NCBI GenBank assembly: GCA_964348685.1
Contig: CAYGDM010000002.1
Coordinates: 1 to 37,670 of the forward strand
Reading direction: 5' to 3'
Source: DALYDP01 sp964348685
GTDB lineage: Bacteria; Patescibacteriota; Gracilibacteria; Peribacterales; Peribacteraceae
DNA: 37,670 bases
Part shown: in pieces, positions 21,548 through 29,096 of the stretch
How the letters are laid out: every line of letters starts with the position of its first letter
How positions within the stretch are numbered: position 1 is the stretch's first letter
Made by a program: the position numbers and the translations under genes
Notes under the pieces: model-generated
Seen by the model: only the letters and a program-made list of their open reading frames with translations
What the model was told of the DNA's origin: nothing
Databases searched by the model: none

Positions 21548-23653
21548 TCAGAGGGATTCAGCGACTACGGGTGCCCACGAAAGTGAGCAGTTGGGATGCG
21601 TCAGGTCTTCCGCCTCGGCATCCTCAAACGAAAACTCTTTGCCCGCCCGCTCTTCACATTCGGGGTCGTGCTCTTCGCCGATACGCGCGTCGAAACAGAG
21701 CAGCGCGGTGACGTTGGGTGATTCCTTGTACGCCTCGATCGTTGAAGCGTTCTGCGCGTACTTGGATTCGGCGCGAGCGATCAGTTCGGCGCGGTAGGCC
21801 GATCCTGCGTTTGAACCATCCGGCAGGGTCTTCTCTGCCAAGTTCGTGTAGCGGCCGGCAGGTACGTCGCTGCGGATGCGCCGGGCGATCTCTTTGGCAC
21901 CTTGGCCCTCTTCGCGTCCGGTCTCGATGGCGCGCACTATCGAGTCGCGTGCCGCCTCCTCGATGTCCTTCATGCCGAGCTTCGTGCCGCCTTGGGCGAT
22001 GATCTCTTGGGCGACGGGATCGGGGATCATCACCCCGAGGTCCATCACGCGGTTGATCGTGTCGACGGTCTTACCCGCAGTCTCTTCATAGTGCGCGTGG
22101 ATCGGGCGCTTGACCTGCGACTCGTACCAGTCGTTTGTCTTGAGTTGCTCGAGCACCTGATCGGCAATCGGGCCAGATGCGGCCTTGGTCGGGAAGTCGG
22201 CCTCGGTGGTGACGTTCTCGAAGGCGTCTGCCGCCATGTCGCCCAGCGTGTCGAACGCCTTGGCAATCTTCGGCGCGAGCAGTTCGGTCAGCGCGTCGGC
22301 GTCGCGGTCGAGGGCTTCGATGAGCGCGCCTATCGCGATCCGGTTCTTGAACCACTTTGGCAGGTGCGGGTTGTCGAAGCTCTTCCGCTTCGGGGCCGGT
22401 GGCGCGACCGTGCGGTCTTCGCCCTTGGGTACTTCGATTGCCGAGTACGGGCGCAGGTACACCTCGTCTGCGTCGTCGGTCTCTAGACCAAGCTCGCGGC
22501 GCGCTTCGGCAACGGTGCGGATTCCGTCTTTGACCTGCTGCCCTAGACGCTCCGAAAGTTTGTCCTTGTCCTCCTGCAAGACGCGAACGCCTGTGGTGTC
22601 GAAGGCGAAGCGCCAGAGGTAGGGGTCGTCCTCGAACAGCGGCAGCAGTTGGAAGCGGATCTCTTCGGCGATCAGTCCCTGCGTCGGGATGATGCACTCT
22701 TCGTAGGCCGCTTCGCGGGCCTCGCTGAAGTTGGAGAATGTGGAGCGGTCAAGGCCAGCGCCCAGTCCAGCCACAATCGCAGGCACCCCGAGTACGGCGG
22801 TCACGCGCTCTTCGGGAATGCGACGGATGTCTTTGAGGTTCAGTTCCTTGGGCGAGAACCCGTATGGCTGGACCTTTGTGCGACCGTTCGTGACCAGCGG
22901 CTCGCCGCGTTTATCGCCTGTGAAGTTTGCTGTGACGTGGGCCTTTGCCGCCTCGGCCTCTTCATCGTTCATCACGTAGCCGTCGACATCCGGCGAGATC
23001 ACCATGCCAGGCACACCCATGTTCTTCAAGAGCTGCGCCGTGAAGTTGGCTGCCTCGTCATCGGTGAAGATTTCGCGCAGCACGGACTTCAGCGGTGAGC
23101 GGCCCTTGCGAGGGTTGTCCTTGTCGATGCCGTTGCGGAAGTGGATTACGTCTTCGGGTTCGATCTGAATCGCGATGCCGTTGGGCCGGTACTCGTAGTG
23201 CGTGACGAATTCGGTCGTGGTGCCCTTTGGCTCCATCGTTTCGGCGGGTGCCCACCAAAGTTCCCGAGGCGTTTTGAGCATGTCGCGGACGACCAGCAAG
23301 TAGCCGTTGCCGTCGACGAACCAGTCAGTGACAACCGCCTTCCAGTTGAGCGCGCCCGAGTAGTACGGGTTTGGCCGGGCCAAGAGGCGCAGCATCGGAT
23401 GATCGGGCTCCTTCTCTTCCTCGTCGCCCTCCACCTTCCAGAGAGTCGGCACTGCTGCCGGGAAGTTGCGACCAATCCACTCAAGCGGCGCGGCGACGGT
23501 CGAGCTGCCGGTGCCGTCGCCTACCTCGCGCGCGTAATCGAAGCGGCTACCGGGCAGGCGAAAGAAGTTCCATGATCCGCCGCGGCGGAACACCATCTGC
23601 CCGAGGGCTTTCGCCCCGCGTGCAGGCGCAGTGAGGATCTGACGTGCTTTCAA
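21548..23653 (-). CDS. Portal protein fused to a MuF-like head domain
   Basis: A 701-residue protein. Residues 1-410 are an HK97-type portal (PNPYYSGALNWKAVVTDWFV, DGNGYLLVVRDMLK, EDVIHFRNGIDKDNPRKGRS, GVPAIVAGLGAGLDRSTFSN). From about residue 430 to the end lies a second, MuF-like domain (ARDSIVRAIETGREEGQGAK, EIARRIRSDVP, ELIARAESKYAQNA, ending DARIGEEHDPECEERAGKEF and DLTHPNCSL). In many phages the two are separate genes. The portal forms the DNA channel and MuF proteins go into the head. The start is TTG at 23653 with AAGGAG five bases upstream. Confidence 0.9.
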   Translation of the reverse strand: MKARQILTAPARGAKALGQMVFRRGGSWNFFRLPGSRFDYAREVGDGTGSSTVAAPLEWIGRNFPAAVPTLWKVEGDEEEKEPDHPMLRLLARPNPYYSGALNWKAVVTDWFVDGNGYLLVVRDMLKTPRELWWAPAETMEPKGTTTEFVTHYEYRPNGIAIQIEPEDVIHFRNGIDKDNPRKGRSPLKSVLREIFTDDEAANFTAQLLKNMGVPGMVISPDVDGYVMNDEEAEAAKAHVTANFTGDKRGEPLVTNGRTKVQPYGFSPKELNLKDIRRIPEERVTAVLGVPAIVAGLGAGLDRSTFSNFSEAREAAYEECIIPTQGLIAEEIRFQLLPLFEDDPYLWRFAFDTTGVRVLQEDKDKLSERLGQQVKDGIRTVAEARRELGLETDDADEVYLRPYSAIEVPKGEDRTVAPPAPKRKSFDNPHLPKWFKNRIAIGALIEALDRDADALTELLAPKIAKAFDTLGDMAADAFENVTTEADFPTKAASGPIADQVLEQLKTNDWYESQVKRPIHAHYEETAGKTVDTINRVMDLGVMIPDPVAQEIIAQGGTKLGMKDIEEAARDSIVRAIETGREEGQGAKEIARRIRSDVPAGRYTNLAEKTLPDGSNAGSAYRAELIARAESKYAQNASTIEAYKESPNVTALLCFDARIGEEHDPECEERAGKEFSFEDAEAEDLTHPNCSLSWAPVVAESL

Positions 23654-23662
23654 GGTCTCTCC

Positions 23663-24958
23663 TTAGAGGAATCGCCAACTCGACTGCTTGCCGAGCACGA
23701 GGTCTGTGATGGCCCAAACCAGCGCGTCCAAGCGGTCGGGTGACTTCTCTTCGCCGGGGACCCAAGTGCAGCATTGGTCTTCAAGTTCTGGCAGCGAGCC
23801 AACGTGGTGGACGCGGCCCTGCTCGTAGAGCGCGGAGACCGGCTGCGCGCGAATCTCCTTGCCGCGTGATGCGTGGACGGCCTTGTAGGACACGGAGGGG
23901 TCAATCGTGCGCAAGACTTCCTCGACCATCTCGCCGCCGTTGTTGACCTCGGCGACGATGCGGTCCGCGTCGTGGTTCTCGTACGCTCGGATCGCCCGTG
24001 TGCCCCACCCCTTGGGCGCTAGGTGGCAGGTCTTGTCGGCGGTGACGTAGACGTGTCCATCTACCCCGATGCCAGCGACGATGATGCCGGTGTCGTCTGC
24101 CGTCGGGCCAGACGTTGCGGCGGGGTCGATCGCTACTACCACCGTGGTGAGGTCCGGCGCGGTCTCGACGCGGAACGCATCGAAGTGCTTGCGCTTCCAG
24201 AGCGCGCCCGGCGTGTCGTCAAGCAGCTCGCCGTAAAGCTCCTGCCTGCCGAGCCGAGTGCCCTCGTACTTGGCGCGCATCCGGTCGACGAACGCTTGCG
24301 GGTTGTGCGGGTTGTCGAAGAGTGATACGCCGTTGACGAGCTTCACGCCATCGGTCGTGCGAATCTCGCGGTAAGCCTCGATCGAGCGCGGCGTCGTGCT
24401 GGCGATCGAGTGTGGGTGCTCGCCCATGCGCAGTCCGAAGGCCGCTTGATCCCATGCGTCTTTCAGCTGGGGGTTAGCCGCCATCTCTTCCCACCAGTCG
24501 ATGTGGCGGTTACCACCAGCTCGCAGGCGGTCAACGTCGCGCGGCGTGTAGGTGCCGAGTACCAGCGCTTCGGAGCCGTTGGGCCAAATCAGCTTCGCGC
24601 CGCCGGGTGCCGACGACAGGAATCTCACGTCCGGGTCCATCGACTGAATGCCGGACGGCCCTGTGATGCAGGCTTCTACCGCGTCGCCAAAGGTCGGGGC
24701 GATGATGCGGCCACGGTGACCGGGGTTGGCTCGCATGTAGGAGTTGAAGTAACGGCTGCACGCTTCGGTCTTGCCTGCGCCTCGGCCGGCCTCTAGTAGC
24801 CAGAGGTCCCACTTGCCCTCAGGCGGGATTTGATGTGGCTCTAGCTCGGGCCTGCCGACTGCTTCCCACGGTGGGGGATCGAGCAGGTCGGCGGCAAAGG
24901 CGAACGGGTCAGGCTGCTTTGCCCCCCTGTAGAACGGTGAGGTTTCGACGGATGACAC
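23663..24958 (-). CDS. terL: Terminase large subunit (TerL)
   Basis: A 431-residue packaging motor. Walker A is GRGAGKT near residue 60; the Walker B-like region is HIDWWEEMA with the catalytic Glu; STTPRS is the coupling motif. The nuclease domain has VVVAIDPAATSGPTADDTGI, RIVAEVNNGG and DRLDALVWAI with the metal-binding acidic residues. The GTG at 24958 lies six bases after GGAGG, which decides the start, and it overlaps the small subunit by 50 bases. It cuts and packages DNA with the small subunit. Confidence 0.95.
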   Translation of the reverse strand: MSSVETSPFYRGAKQPDPFAFAADLLDPPPWEAVGRPELEPHQIPPEGKWDLWLLEAGRGAGKTEACSRYFNSYMRANPGHRGRIIAPTFGDAVEACITGPSGIQSMDPDVRFLSSAPGGAKLIWPNGSEALVLGTYTPRDVDRLRAGGNRHIDWWEEMAANPQLKDAWDQAAFGLRMGEHPHSIASTTPRSIEAYREIRTTDGVKLVNGVSLFDNPHNPQAFVDRMRAKYEGTRLGRQELYGELLDDTPGALWKRKHFDAFRVETAPDLTTVVVAIDPAATSGPTADDTGIIVAGIGVDGHVYVTADKTCHLAPKGWGTRAIRAYENHDADRIVAEVNNGGEMVEEVLRTIDPSVSYKAVHASRGKEIRAQPVSALYEQGRVHHVGSLPELEDQCCTWVPGEEKSPDRLDALVWAITDLVLGKQSSWRFL

Positions 24959-25478
24959 CCTGTACCTCCGGGGTTATGGGTATGTCGAGGTCGGAGAGCA
25001 TCCCGCGAATAACCTGCGCCATTAGCTCGCCTTGCTGCTCTGCGATCTGGATGCGACGCTCTTCGATACCGACGGCGATGCAGGTCTTGGCGACATCCTT
25101 GAAGTGCTTACGTTCGCGCTCATACAGATCGAGCCAAACCGCAGGGCGGTCGATGCTGCCGTACTCGCTGAACGCGGACTGCTTGAGTTGGTCGTCAGTC
25201 TCGAATCGCTGGATGAGGTCGGAAAGCCATGCGACGTGTCCAGCCGTGCGGTGCAGCTCTTCGATCAGCGCAGAGTGCGGATCAATCTCGCGTGGGAGTC
25301 CGTACGTCGAGACAGCATCCTTCGCAGCCTCGGCTTCCGCGTGCTTGATCCCGTTCGGCGTGCAGCCCCCGTGGTTCTTGCAGTTGCCATATCCGGGGTG
25401 TGGTGTTCCCCATCCCCTTGGGCGGCCGCACGGATCGCCGTTGCGCTTGGCTGCGCCGCAAATCTGCCTATCGGACAT
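24909..25478 (-). CDS. terS: Terminase small subunit with N-terminal zinc-finger motif
   Basis: A 189-residue protein directly before terL. The N-terminus CGAAKRNGDPCGRPRG, later GNCKNHGG, is a Cys-Cys-Cys-His motif frequent in small subunits of actinophages. Residues 60-189 are helical with a charged oligomerisation segment (LYERERKHFKDVAKTC). It binds the packaging site and delivers TerL. AAGGG lies eight bases before ATG 25478. Confidence 0.8.
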   Translation of the reverse strand: MSDRQICGAAKRNGDPCGRPRGWGTPHPGYGNCKNHGGCTPNGIKHAEAEAAKDAVSTYGLPREIDPHSALIEELHRTAGHVAWLSDLIQRFETDDQLKQSAFSEYGSIDRPAVWLDLYERERKHFKDVAKTCIAVGIEERRIQIAEQQGELMAQVIRGMLSDLDIPITPEVQGVIRRNLTVLQGGKAA

Positions 25479-25509
25479 GGCGTGGCCCTTCTCTGCGCGT
25501 CTGCATGGC

Positions 25510-25692
25510 CTACCGCCTCTGCAAGTTGAATCGTCGCGGGCTCTGCCGATGGTCTACTCGGGTCAGGCCCATGCCTTTATACGGCGGGATGTTGACCTCG
25601 GCTGGCGTCTCTTCGGCTTCAGCGGGCGGTACCCGAAACCACCCCAACCGCAGAAACCGCGCGCGGCCTAGCCTGCCTGATTGTTCGTTCAT
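25510..25692 (-). CDS. Small basic hypothetical protein before terS
   Basis: A 60-residue basic protein (RLGRARFLRLGWFRVPPAEA, ending in SPRRFNLQRR). It overlaps the upstream stop by ATGA (25689-25692) and ends 31 bases before terS. No family is recognised. The plus-strand frame across it looks like a shadow. Confidence 0.45.
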   Translation of the reverse strand: MNEQSGRLGRARFLRLGWFRVPPAEAEETPAEVNIPPYKGMGLTRVDHRQSPRRFNLQRR

Positions 25693-25934
25693 TGGTTAGG
25701 TGTGTCGATGTCCGGATGCGCAATTCGGAGTTCTTGGATTCGCTCCTGAAGCTTGTTTTGCTGGAGTTCTTTTTCGACGGCCTGCTGTGCGATCTCATCG
25801 ATTGAGGGTGTGTGAAGTAGCTGGGCGGCGCAGAGTGCGGCCAGTTCGGCATTGAGTTTCGCGGGGGCTTTGTCTCCCACTTGGAGCTTGGTCTGTCGAA
25901 GCTGCGCGTAGCGGATTGGATCGAAGTTCGTCAT
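25689..25934 (-). CDS. Small helical hypothetical protein
   Basis: An 81-residue protein, mostly helical, with a charged amphipathic segment (DEIAQQAVEKELQQNKLQER) in the second half. Its start overlaps the stop of the fibre-like gene by one base. Small proteins of this size sometimes act as fibre chaperones or assembly factors, which would fit its neighbour, but this is only inference. Confidence 0.55.
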   Translation of the reverse strand: MTNFDPIRYAQLRQTKLQVGDKAPAKLNAELAALCAAQLLHTPSIDEIAQQAVEKELQQNKLQERIQELRIAHPDIDTPNQ

Positions 25935-26815
25935 CAGTTCTTGGCGATCACTTTCCAGTTGCCGTTTGAGTAGTCGGCGTTGTAGTTGGCGCGGAAGATT
26001 TCCGCTCGCCCAGCCGTGACAATCGAGTGTGTTGCTACGCCCTCAACCGTCGTTCCTAGCGCGAAGTCATCTGCGCAATTGATGTCGATGTTGTAAGTCG
26101 GTGAGCCGCCGTCGTGATCGGCCACCACATAGATCAATCCGAAGTTGTTGTACGGGTCGGGAAGGGTGATCGTGGTTGCCGCGCCGATGGTGGTTGGGAA
26201 CACCGCGATGTAGCCCGGCTCGGAAAGTGTTGGCACGTACGGATCACCGAGGCTTCCGTCCTGCATCGACCCCGAGAGGACCGGCGGAACGGAGATGTTG
26301 AGCGGCACACCGAACAGGGCGTAGGTTGGCGTGACCGAGATCGCGGGAGTCTGGATGCCGCCCGATTCGATGTAGAACGTGAGTTCTCCCGACTGACCCC
26401 ATATGCCCGTTTTCAGGTCGGAGTTGTCGAAGATGATGTCCGGGTAGTACGCGCCGCCAGATGTGTAGCCGCCTGTGAACTTTTGCTGGACGGTGAAGTT
26501 GTTTCCGGCGTCAAGGCTTGCCTTGTTGTTGTGATCCAGCGCAGTCAGCAGCAAGTAGATGCTTGCGCCAGCGGTGTGGGCTTTTGTAAGTGTGGGGGTG
26601 CTTGCGTCGAGGGTCAATGTGGACCCTGACCGCGTGACTTGGATTAGCTCTGCATCATCATCAGGGTCGTCGCCTACCTGCACACCGAAGATGCCTGCGC
26701 CACTGGGCCAGTTGGTTCCAGATGTGGTGTCCAGTACGAGCGATGTGCCACCTATGGATACGTTGGCGTCTAGTTCGCCTACCCAAGTGCTGTCAACGGA
26801 CGTTGCGCGGGCCAC
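25934..26815 (-). CDS. Fibre-like virion protein encoded upstream of terminase
   Basis: A 293-residue protein. The N-terminal part (residues 10-90) has DANVSIGGTSLVLDTTSGTN, then LIQVTRSGSTLTLDASTPTL and KAHTAGASIYLL, which resembles phage structural proteins with a beta-rich adhesion-like start. The middle FTVQQKFTGGYTSGGAYYPD and LTFYIESGGIQTPAISVTP look like a fibre shaft, and the end TIGAATTITLPDPYNNFGLI and NYNADYSNGNWKVIA like a compact head. A tail fibre or receptor-binding role is likely. The place, before terS and far from other tail genes, is unusual. GTG 26815 overlaps the upstream stop (TAGTG). Confidence 0.65.
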   Translation of the reverse strand: MARATSVDSTWVGELDANVSIGGTSLVLDTTSGTNWPSGAGIFGVQVGDDPDDDAELIQVTRSGSTLTLDASTPTLTKAHTAGASIYLLLTALDHNNKASLDAGNNFTVQQKFTGGYTSGGAYYPDIIFDNSDLKTGIWGQSGELTFYIESGGIQTPAISVTPTYALFGVPLNISVPPVLSGSMQDGSLGDPYVPTLSEPGYIAVFPTTIGAATTITLPDPYNNFGLIYVVADHDGGSPTYNIDINCADDFALGTTVEGVATHSIVTAGRAEIFRANYNADYSNGNWKVIAKN

Positions 26816-26964
26816 TACTGAAACCTCACGGCGTCATATCGATCGGCCCAGTCATGCCAACAAAGGGCGGCACCGAAGCCGATCAGGAAAAGGCCGACCG
26901 CGAAGTGATGGATGCGATATCCGGCGATGGTGACGCGGCGGTTGTCGCGGTCGAACTCGATCAC
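26815..26964 (-). CDS. 49-residue membrane protein, holin candidate
   Basis: This frame starts at GTG 26964, two bases after the upstream stop, and ends with TAG overlapping the fibre start. The protein has a charged N-terminus (EFDRDNRRVT), one hydrophobic helix (HHFAVGLFLIGFGAALCW, about residues 19-36) and a short polar end. It is near the transglycosylase-like lysin gene, which makes a holin-like role possible, though 49 residues with one helix would also fit any small membrane protein. Confidence 0.6.
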   Translation of the reverse strand: MIEFDRDNRRVTIAGYRIHHFAVGLFLIGFGAALCWHDWADRYDAVRFQ

Positions 26965-26966
26965 GG

Positions 26967-27158
26967 CTAGACCCGCTTGGACGCGATACTCACCACGTAG
27001 TCATTGCCGATCACTTCGCCGCCGAGTGTTGTCATCTCGAACTTCATCGGGCCGTTGCGCAGCGTGTACCAAGCCGATGCAGTGATCGAGTTGCCAAGCC
27101 TGCGGGCTTCGCGGTAAATCTCGCGGCGACTGAATGTGACGGTTCTAAGTGAAGCCAT
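26967..27158 (-). CDS. Small hypothetical protein of the late operon start
   Basis: A 63-residue protein, basic in the first half (RREIYREARRLGNSITASAW) and beta-like in the second (MTTLGGEVIGNDYVVSIA). AAAGGAAA lies about eight bases before ATG 27158. The longer in-frame reading from 27530 runs through the lysin gene and is a shadow. No family is recognised. Confidence 0.6.
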   Translation of the reverse strand: MASLRTVTFSRREIYREARRLGNSITASAWYTLRNGPMKFEMTTLGGEVIGNDYVVSIASKRV

Positions 27159-27188
27159 GATGGATTTCCTTTCGGTGTGAAGATGTGC

Positions 27189-27213
27189 GCCGGTTGATTG
27201 CGGCTCAACCGGC
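27189..27213 (-). promoter_or_regulatory. Intergenic hairpin between lysin and next gene
   Basis: GCCGGTTGA and TCAACCGGC form a perfect 9-bp stem with a 7-base loop, in the 89-base gap after the transglycosylase-like gene. No T tract follows on either strand. It could be an RNA processing or stability element similar to the one after the capsid gene. Confidence 0.55.
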
Positions 27214-27247
27214 AAGGCCGTGCTACGGGCATCGTTGCTAGCGAAGG

Positions 27248-27820
27248 TCAGTACCAGCCAACGGAATGACTGTGCGCGAGTGCGCCGCAGGGTGTTCCGT
27301 AGCGGCCCTTGATGTAGCCGAGGCCCCAGCGGATCTGAACGCGAGGATTGTGCTGCCACCCCGGCCCCATCTTCGATCCGGGGAGCGCCTGCGGGATGCC
27401 GTAGGCGTCGGATGTGGGATTGTCTGAAGTGTGATCCCAGCCAGACTCGCGAGTACCCCAGAGCGTGTCCAGGCATTGCCACTGCTGGCCGGTCCAACCA
27501 AAGTCTCTGGCCATGACGCGGCCCAAGCATCGGTTCTTGGCAGGTGTGCCGCCGTTGCAGTTGCGCTTGCGCTCGTTGACCTGCGCTTGGAGTTTGCGGA
27601 ACTTGGGCCGGACGCAGACCGGGCGCTTTGCCCTGTGACTACGTTTGGCGGTTGGCCCGCCGTATCTGGCTCTTGCATCAAGCCAGCGGTTGAAGGTCCG
27701 CGCCGAGACCTTCTGACAGGTCGGTACTACGGCTTGAGGGCGAACAGGTTGAACTTGCGACTTAGGCGTCGCTTCCGGCGTGACCACGACGAGCGCGAGA
27801 GCGGCGACCATAAAGGCCAC
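27248..27820 (-). CDS. Transglycosylase-like (SLT) lysin with N-terminal membrane anchor
   Basis: A 190-residue protein from GTG 27820. A hydrophobic segment (FMVAALALVVV) begins almost at residue 1. A Cys- and Arg-rich middle follows, then a lytic transglycosylase-like domain: CLDTLWGTRESGWDH with the catalytic Glu, NPTSDAYGIPQALPGSKMG, VQIRWGLGYIKGRYG. It would cut glycan strands in the wall or help DNA entry if in the virion. The frame stays open above GTG 27820, with RFVKSTLKTIG giving a positive N-terminus, but has no ATG/GTG/TTG there. An ATC at 27880 follows AAAGGGG at the right distance. Confidence 0.8.
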   Translation of the reverse strand: MAFMVAALALVVVTPEATPKSQVQPVRPQAVVPTCQKVSARTFNRWLDARARYGGPTAKRSHRAKRPVCVRPKFRKLQAQVNERKRNCNGGTPAKNRCLGRVMARDFGWTGQQWQCLDTLWGTRESGWDHTSDNPTSDAYGIPQALPGSKMGPGWQHNPRVQIRWGLGYIKGRYGTPCGALAHSHSVGWY

Positions 27821-27880
27821 GATGAACAGAACACCGAGCCCGGTGCCGATGGTCTTGAGTGTTGACTTGACAAAGCGGAT

Positions 27881-28193
27881 ACCTACCCCTTTGTTGGATG
27901 ACCCCGGTCGACGATTGTCGGGCCGACCGGGCGAGATGGCATCCGTGCTTCAGCGGCCGCGACGGCCCCGCGTCAAGTGGGCGCGGGGCACCTGCGGCTG
28001 CTTGCCGCCTTCATGGCGGCGTCTGCTCACGCGAGCGGACGTTTAGAAATTGGTGGCCGTCCTTGGCCGATCGCTGGGGAGCGAGTGTCCTAAGGGGTCG
28101 CGACCTGCCTAGTCATGGCGAGCGATCGGTCAACCCCAAGTTGAAACCGATCTGGCCGCTGGTGCGCGCTTACCATCCAGCGGCGCGCAGTCT
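27881..28193. other. Hairpin-dense non-coding region, candidate cos site or late leader
   Basis: No convincing gene covers these 313 bases, between the HNH gene stop and the lysin start. Five stems can be seen: 27903-27910 with 27924-27931, 27965-27972 with 27982-27989, 28004-28009 with 28015-28020, 28067-28075 with 28121-28129 and 28155-28162 with 28177-28184. A perfect palindrome GGTCGCGACC lies at 28096-28105. It sits upstream of the late genes and next to an HNH gene, where cos sites of actinophages usually lie. The late promoter should also be here or just above; I cannot name a convincing one. Confidence 0.45.
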
Positions 28194-28889
28194 TTAGGCG
28201 GGGTAGGTAAGCCCGAGCGCGGCTTCTTTCTTCTGCTTTCGCCGGATGTAATCCGGTGTCCGGCCCGTCTTTCCAGAATGGATCACTACGGCGTTCTGGA
28301 TTATCTCTGCCGCCGATTCAAGTCTCTGATCCACCATGCGCGCCAGATTCGCGCGCTGCTCGGCTGTCATATCGTCGTCGGCGCGGCGGCGAATCAGTTT
28401 CAGCACGCTCCGCAGCTTGCTCTCGACGTGGCTCCGGTTACCGTGAACTGCGAGTGCGCGAAGCGCTGGCACTCTCTCGGAGAGAGGCATCGCGCGGACC
28501 CCATCCAGTACCTTGCGCATCTCGGCTGGGTCGGGGTGATTGCTGTCCGGTCGGAGAATGTCCAAGACGCTGCTCGGATCGAGAGTTCCGTCGCCGACTC
28601 GCTCAAGTGCGTGAAGCAAGGTGTGGCAACCGGCGCAGAGCGCAATCAAATCCTCCAGTAGTTCCTCACCGACGCGCTCGTAGGTCATGTGGTGCAAGCA
28701 CATTCTCTGCTTCTCGCCGCAGACGCAGGCCTGTGGGCGATCAGACGCAAAGTAAGCCGCGCGCTTGTCGCGCCACTGTGGGCTGCGGAGGTAGTCGTCG
28801 TAGGTTGCGTATCCGAGTCGGCGGATCTGACTCTCGCGCGCGCCTCTGCGAATTGCCTGCGGACTCGGGCTGTAATCTTGCGTGTGCAT
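28194..28889 (-). CDS. HNH endonuclease next to candidate cos region
   Basis: A 231-residue protein. CVCGEKQRMCLHHMTYERVG followed by EDLIALCAGCHTLLH is a complete HNH motif with two Cys pairs for a structural zinc. The N-terminus contains YATYDDYLRSPQWRDKR, typical of this type. The C-terminal 100 residues are helical and not recognised. HNH proteins encoded near cos help TerL to cut in some phages, which fits the place; a homing role is the alternative. ATG 28889 has AAGGG about ten bases upstream. Confidence 0.85.
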   Translation of the reverse strand: MHTQDYSPSPQAIRRGARESQIRRLGYATYDDYLRSPQWRDKRAAYFASDRPQACVCGEKQRMCLHHMTYERVGEELLEDLIALCAGCHTLLHALERVGDGTLDPSSVLDILRPDSNHPDPAEMRKVLDGVRAMPLSERVPALRALAVHGNRSHVESKLRSVLKLIRRRADDDMTAEQRANLARMVDQRLESAAEIIQNAVVIHSGKTGRTPDYIRRKQKKEAALGLTYPA

Positions 28890-28961
28890 CGAAGCTAAAC
28901 CCTTCGGTGTCGGCCCCCGAACGTTGTCGCGTTGCGGGGGCGATTTTGATTGCGGGCGCAC

Positions 28962-29096
28962 GTAGCTAGTGAAGTCGTTTTCACTCGTCTACGCCGCGAT
29001 TGAGACGGCGATCACTGACCCTGCTTATCGACCCGCGCGGCGGACGCCCGATGAGGCGTCCCGCAACTCACATTGGACCATGCGGGTCGGACGGAT
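28962..29096. other. Intergenic gap with one hairpin
   Basis: No credible gene is seen in this stretch. GGACGCC and GGCGTCC (about 29041-29060) form a 7-bp stem with a 6-base loop, without a T tract. It may mark the end of the RusA transcript. Confidence 0.35.

Noticed and set aside
24835..25671. Plus-strand frame of 278 residues over terminase small subunit
   Set aside because: It is antisense to terS and the start of terL, both well supported, and has no motif.
26854..26967. Plus-strand 38-residue frame (MPTKGGTEADQEKADREV)
   Set aside because: The opposite strand holds a better gene with a membrane helix that is precisely joined to both neighbours.
27881..28193. tRNA or tmRNA in the structured gap
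   Set aside because: No T-loop, anticodon arm or acceptor stem pattern could be fitted to the stems seen.
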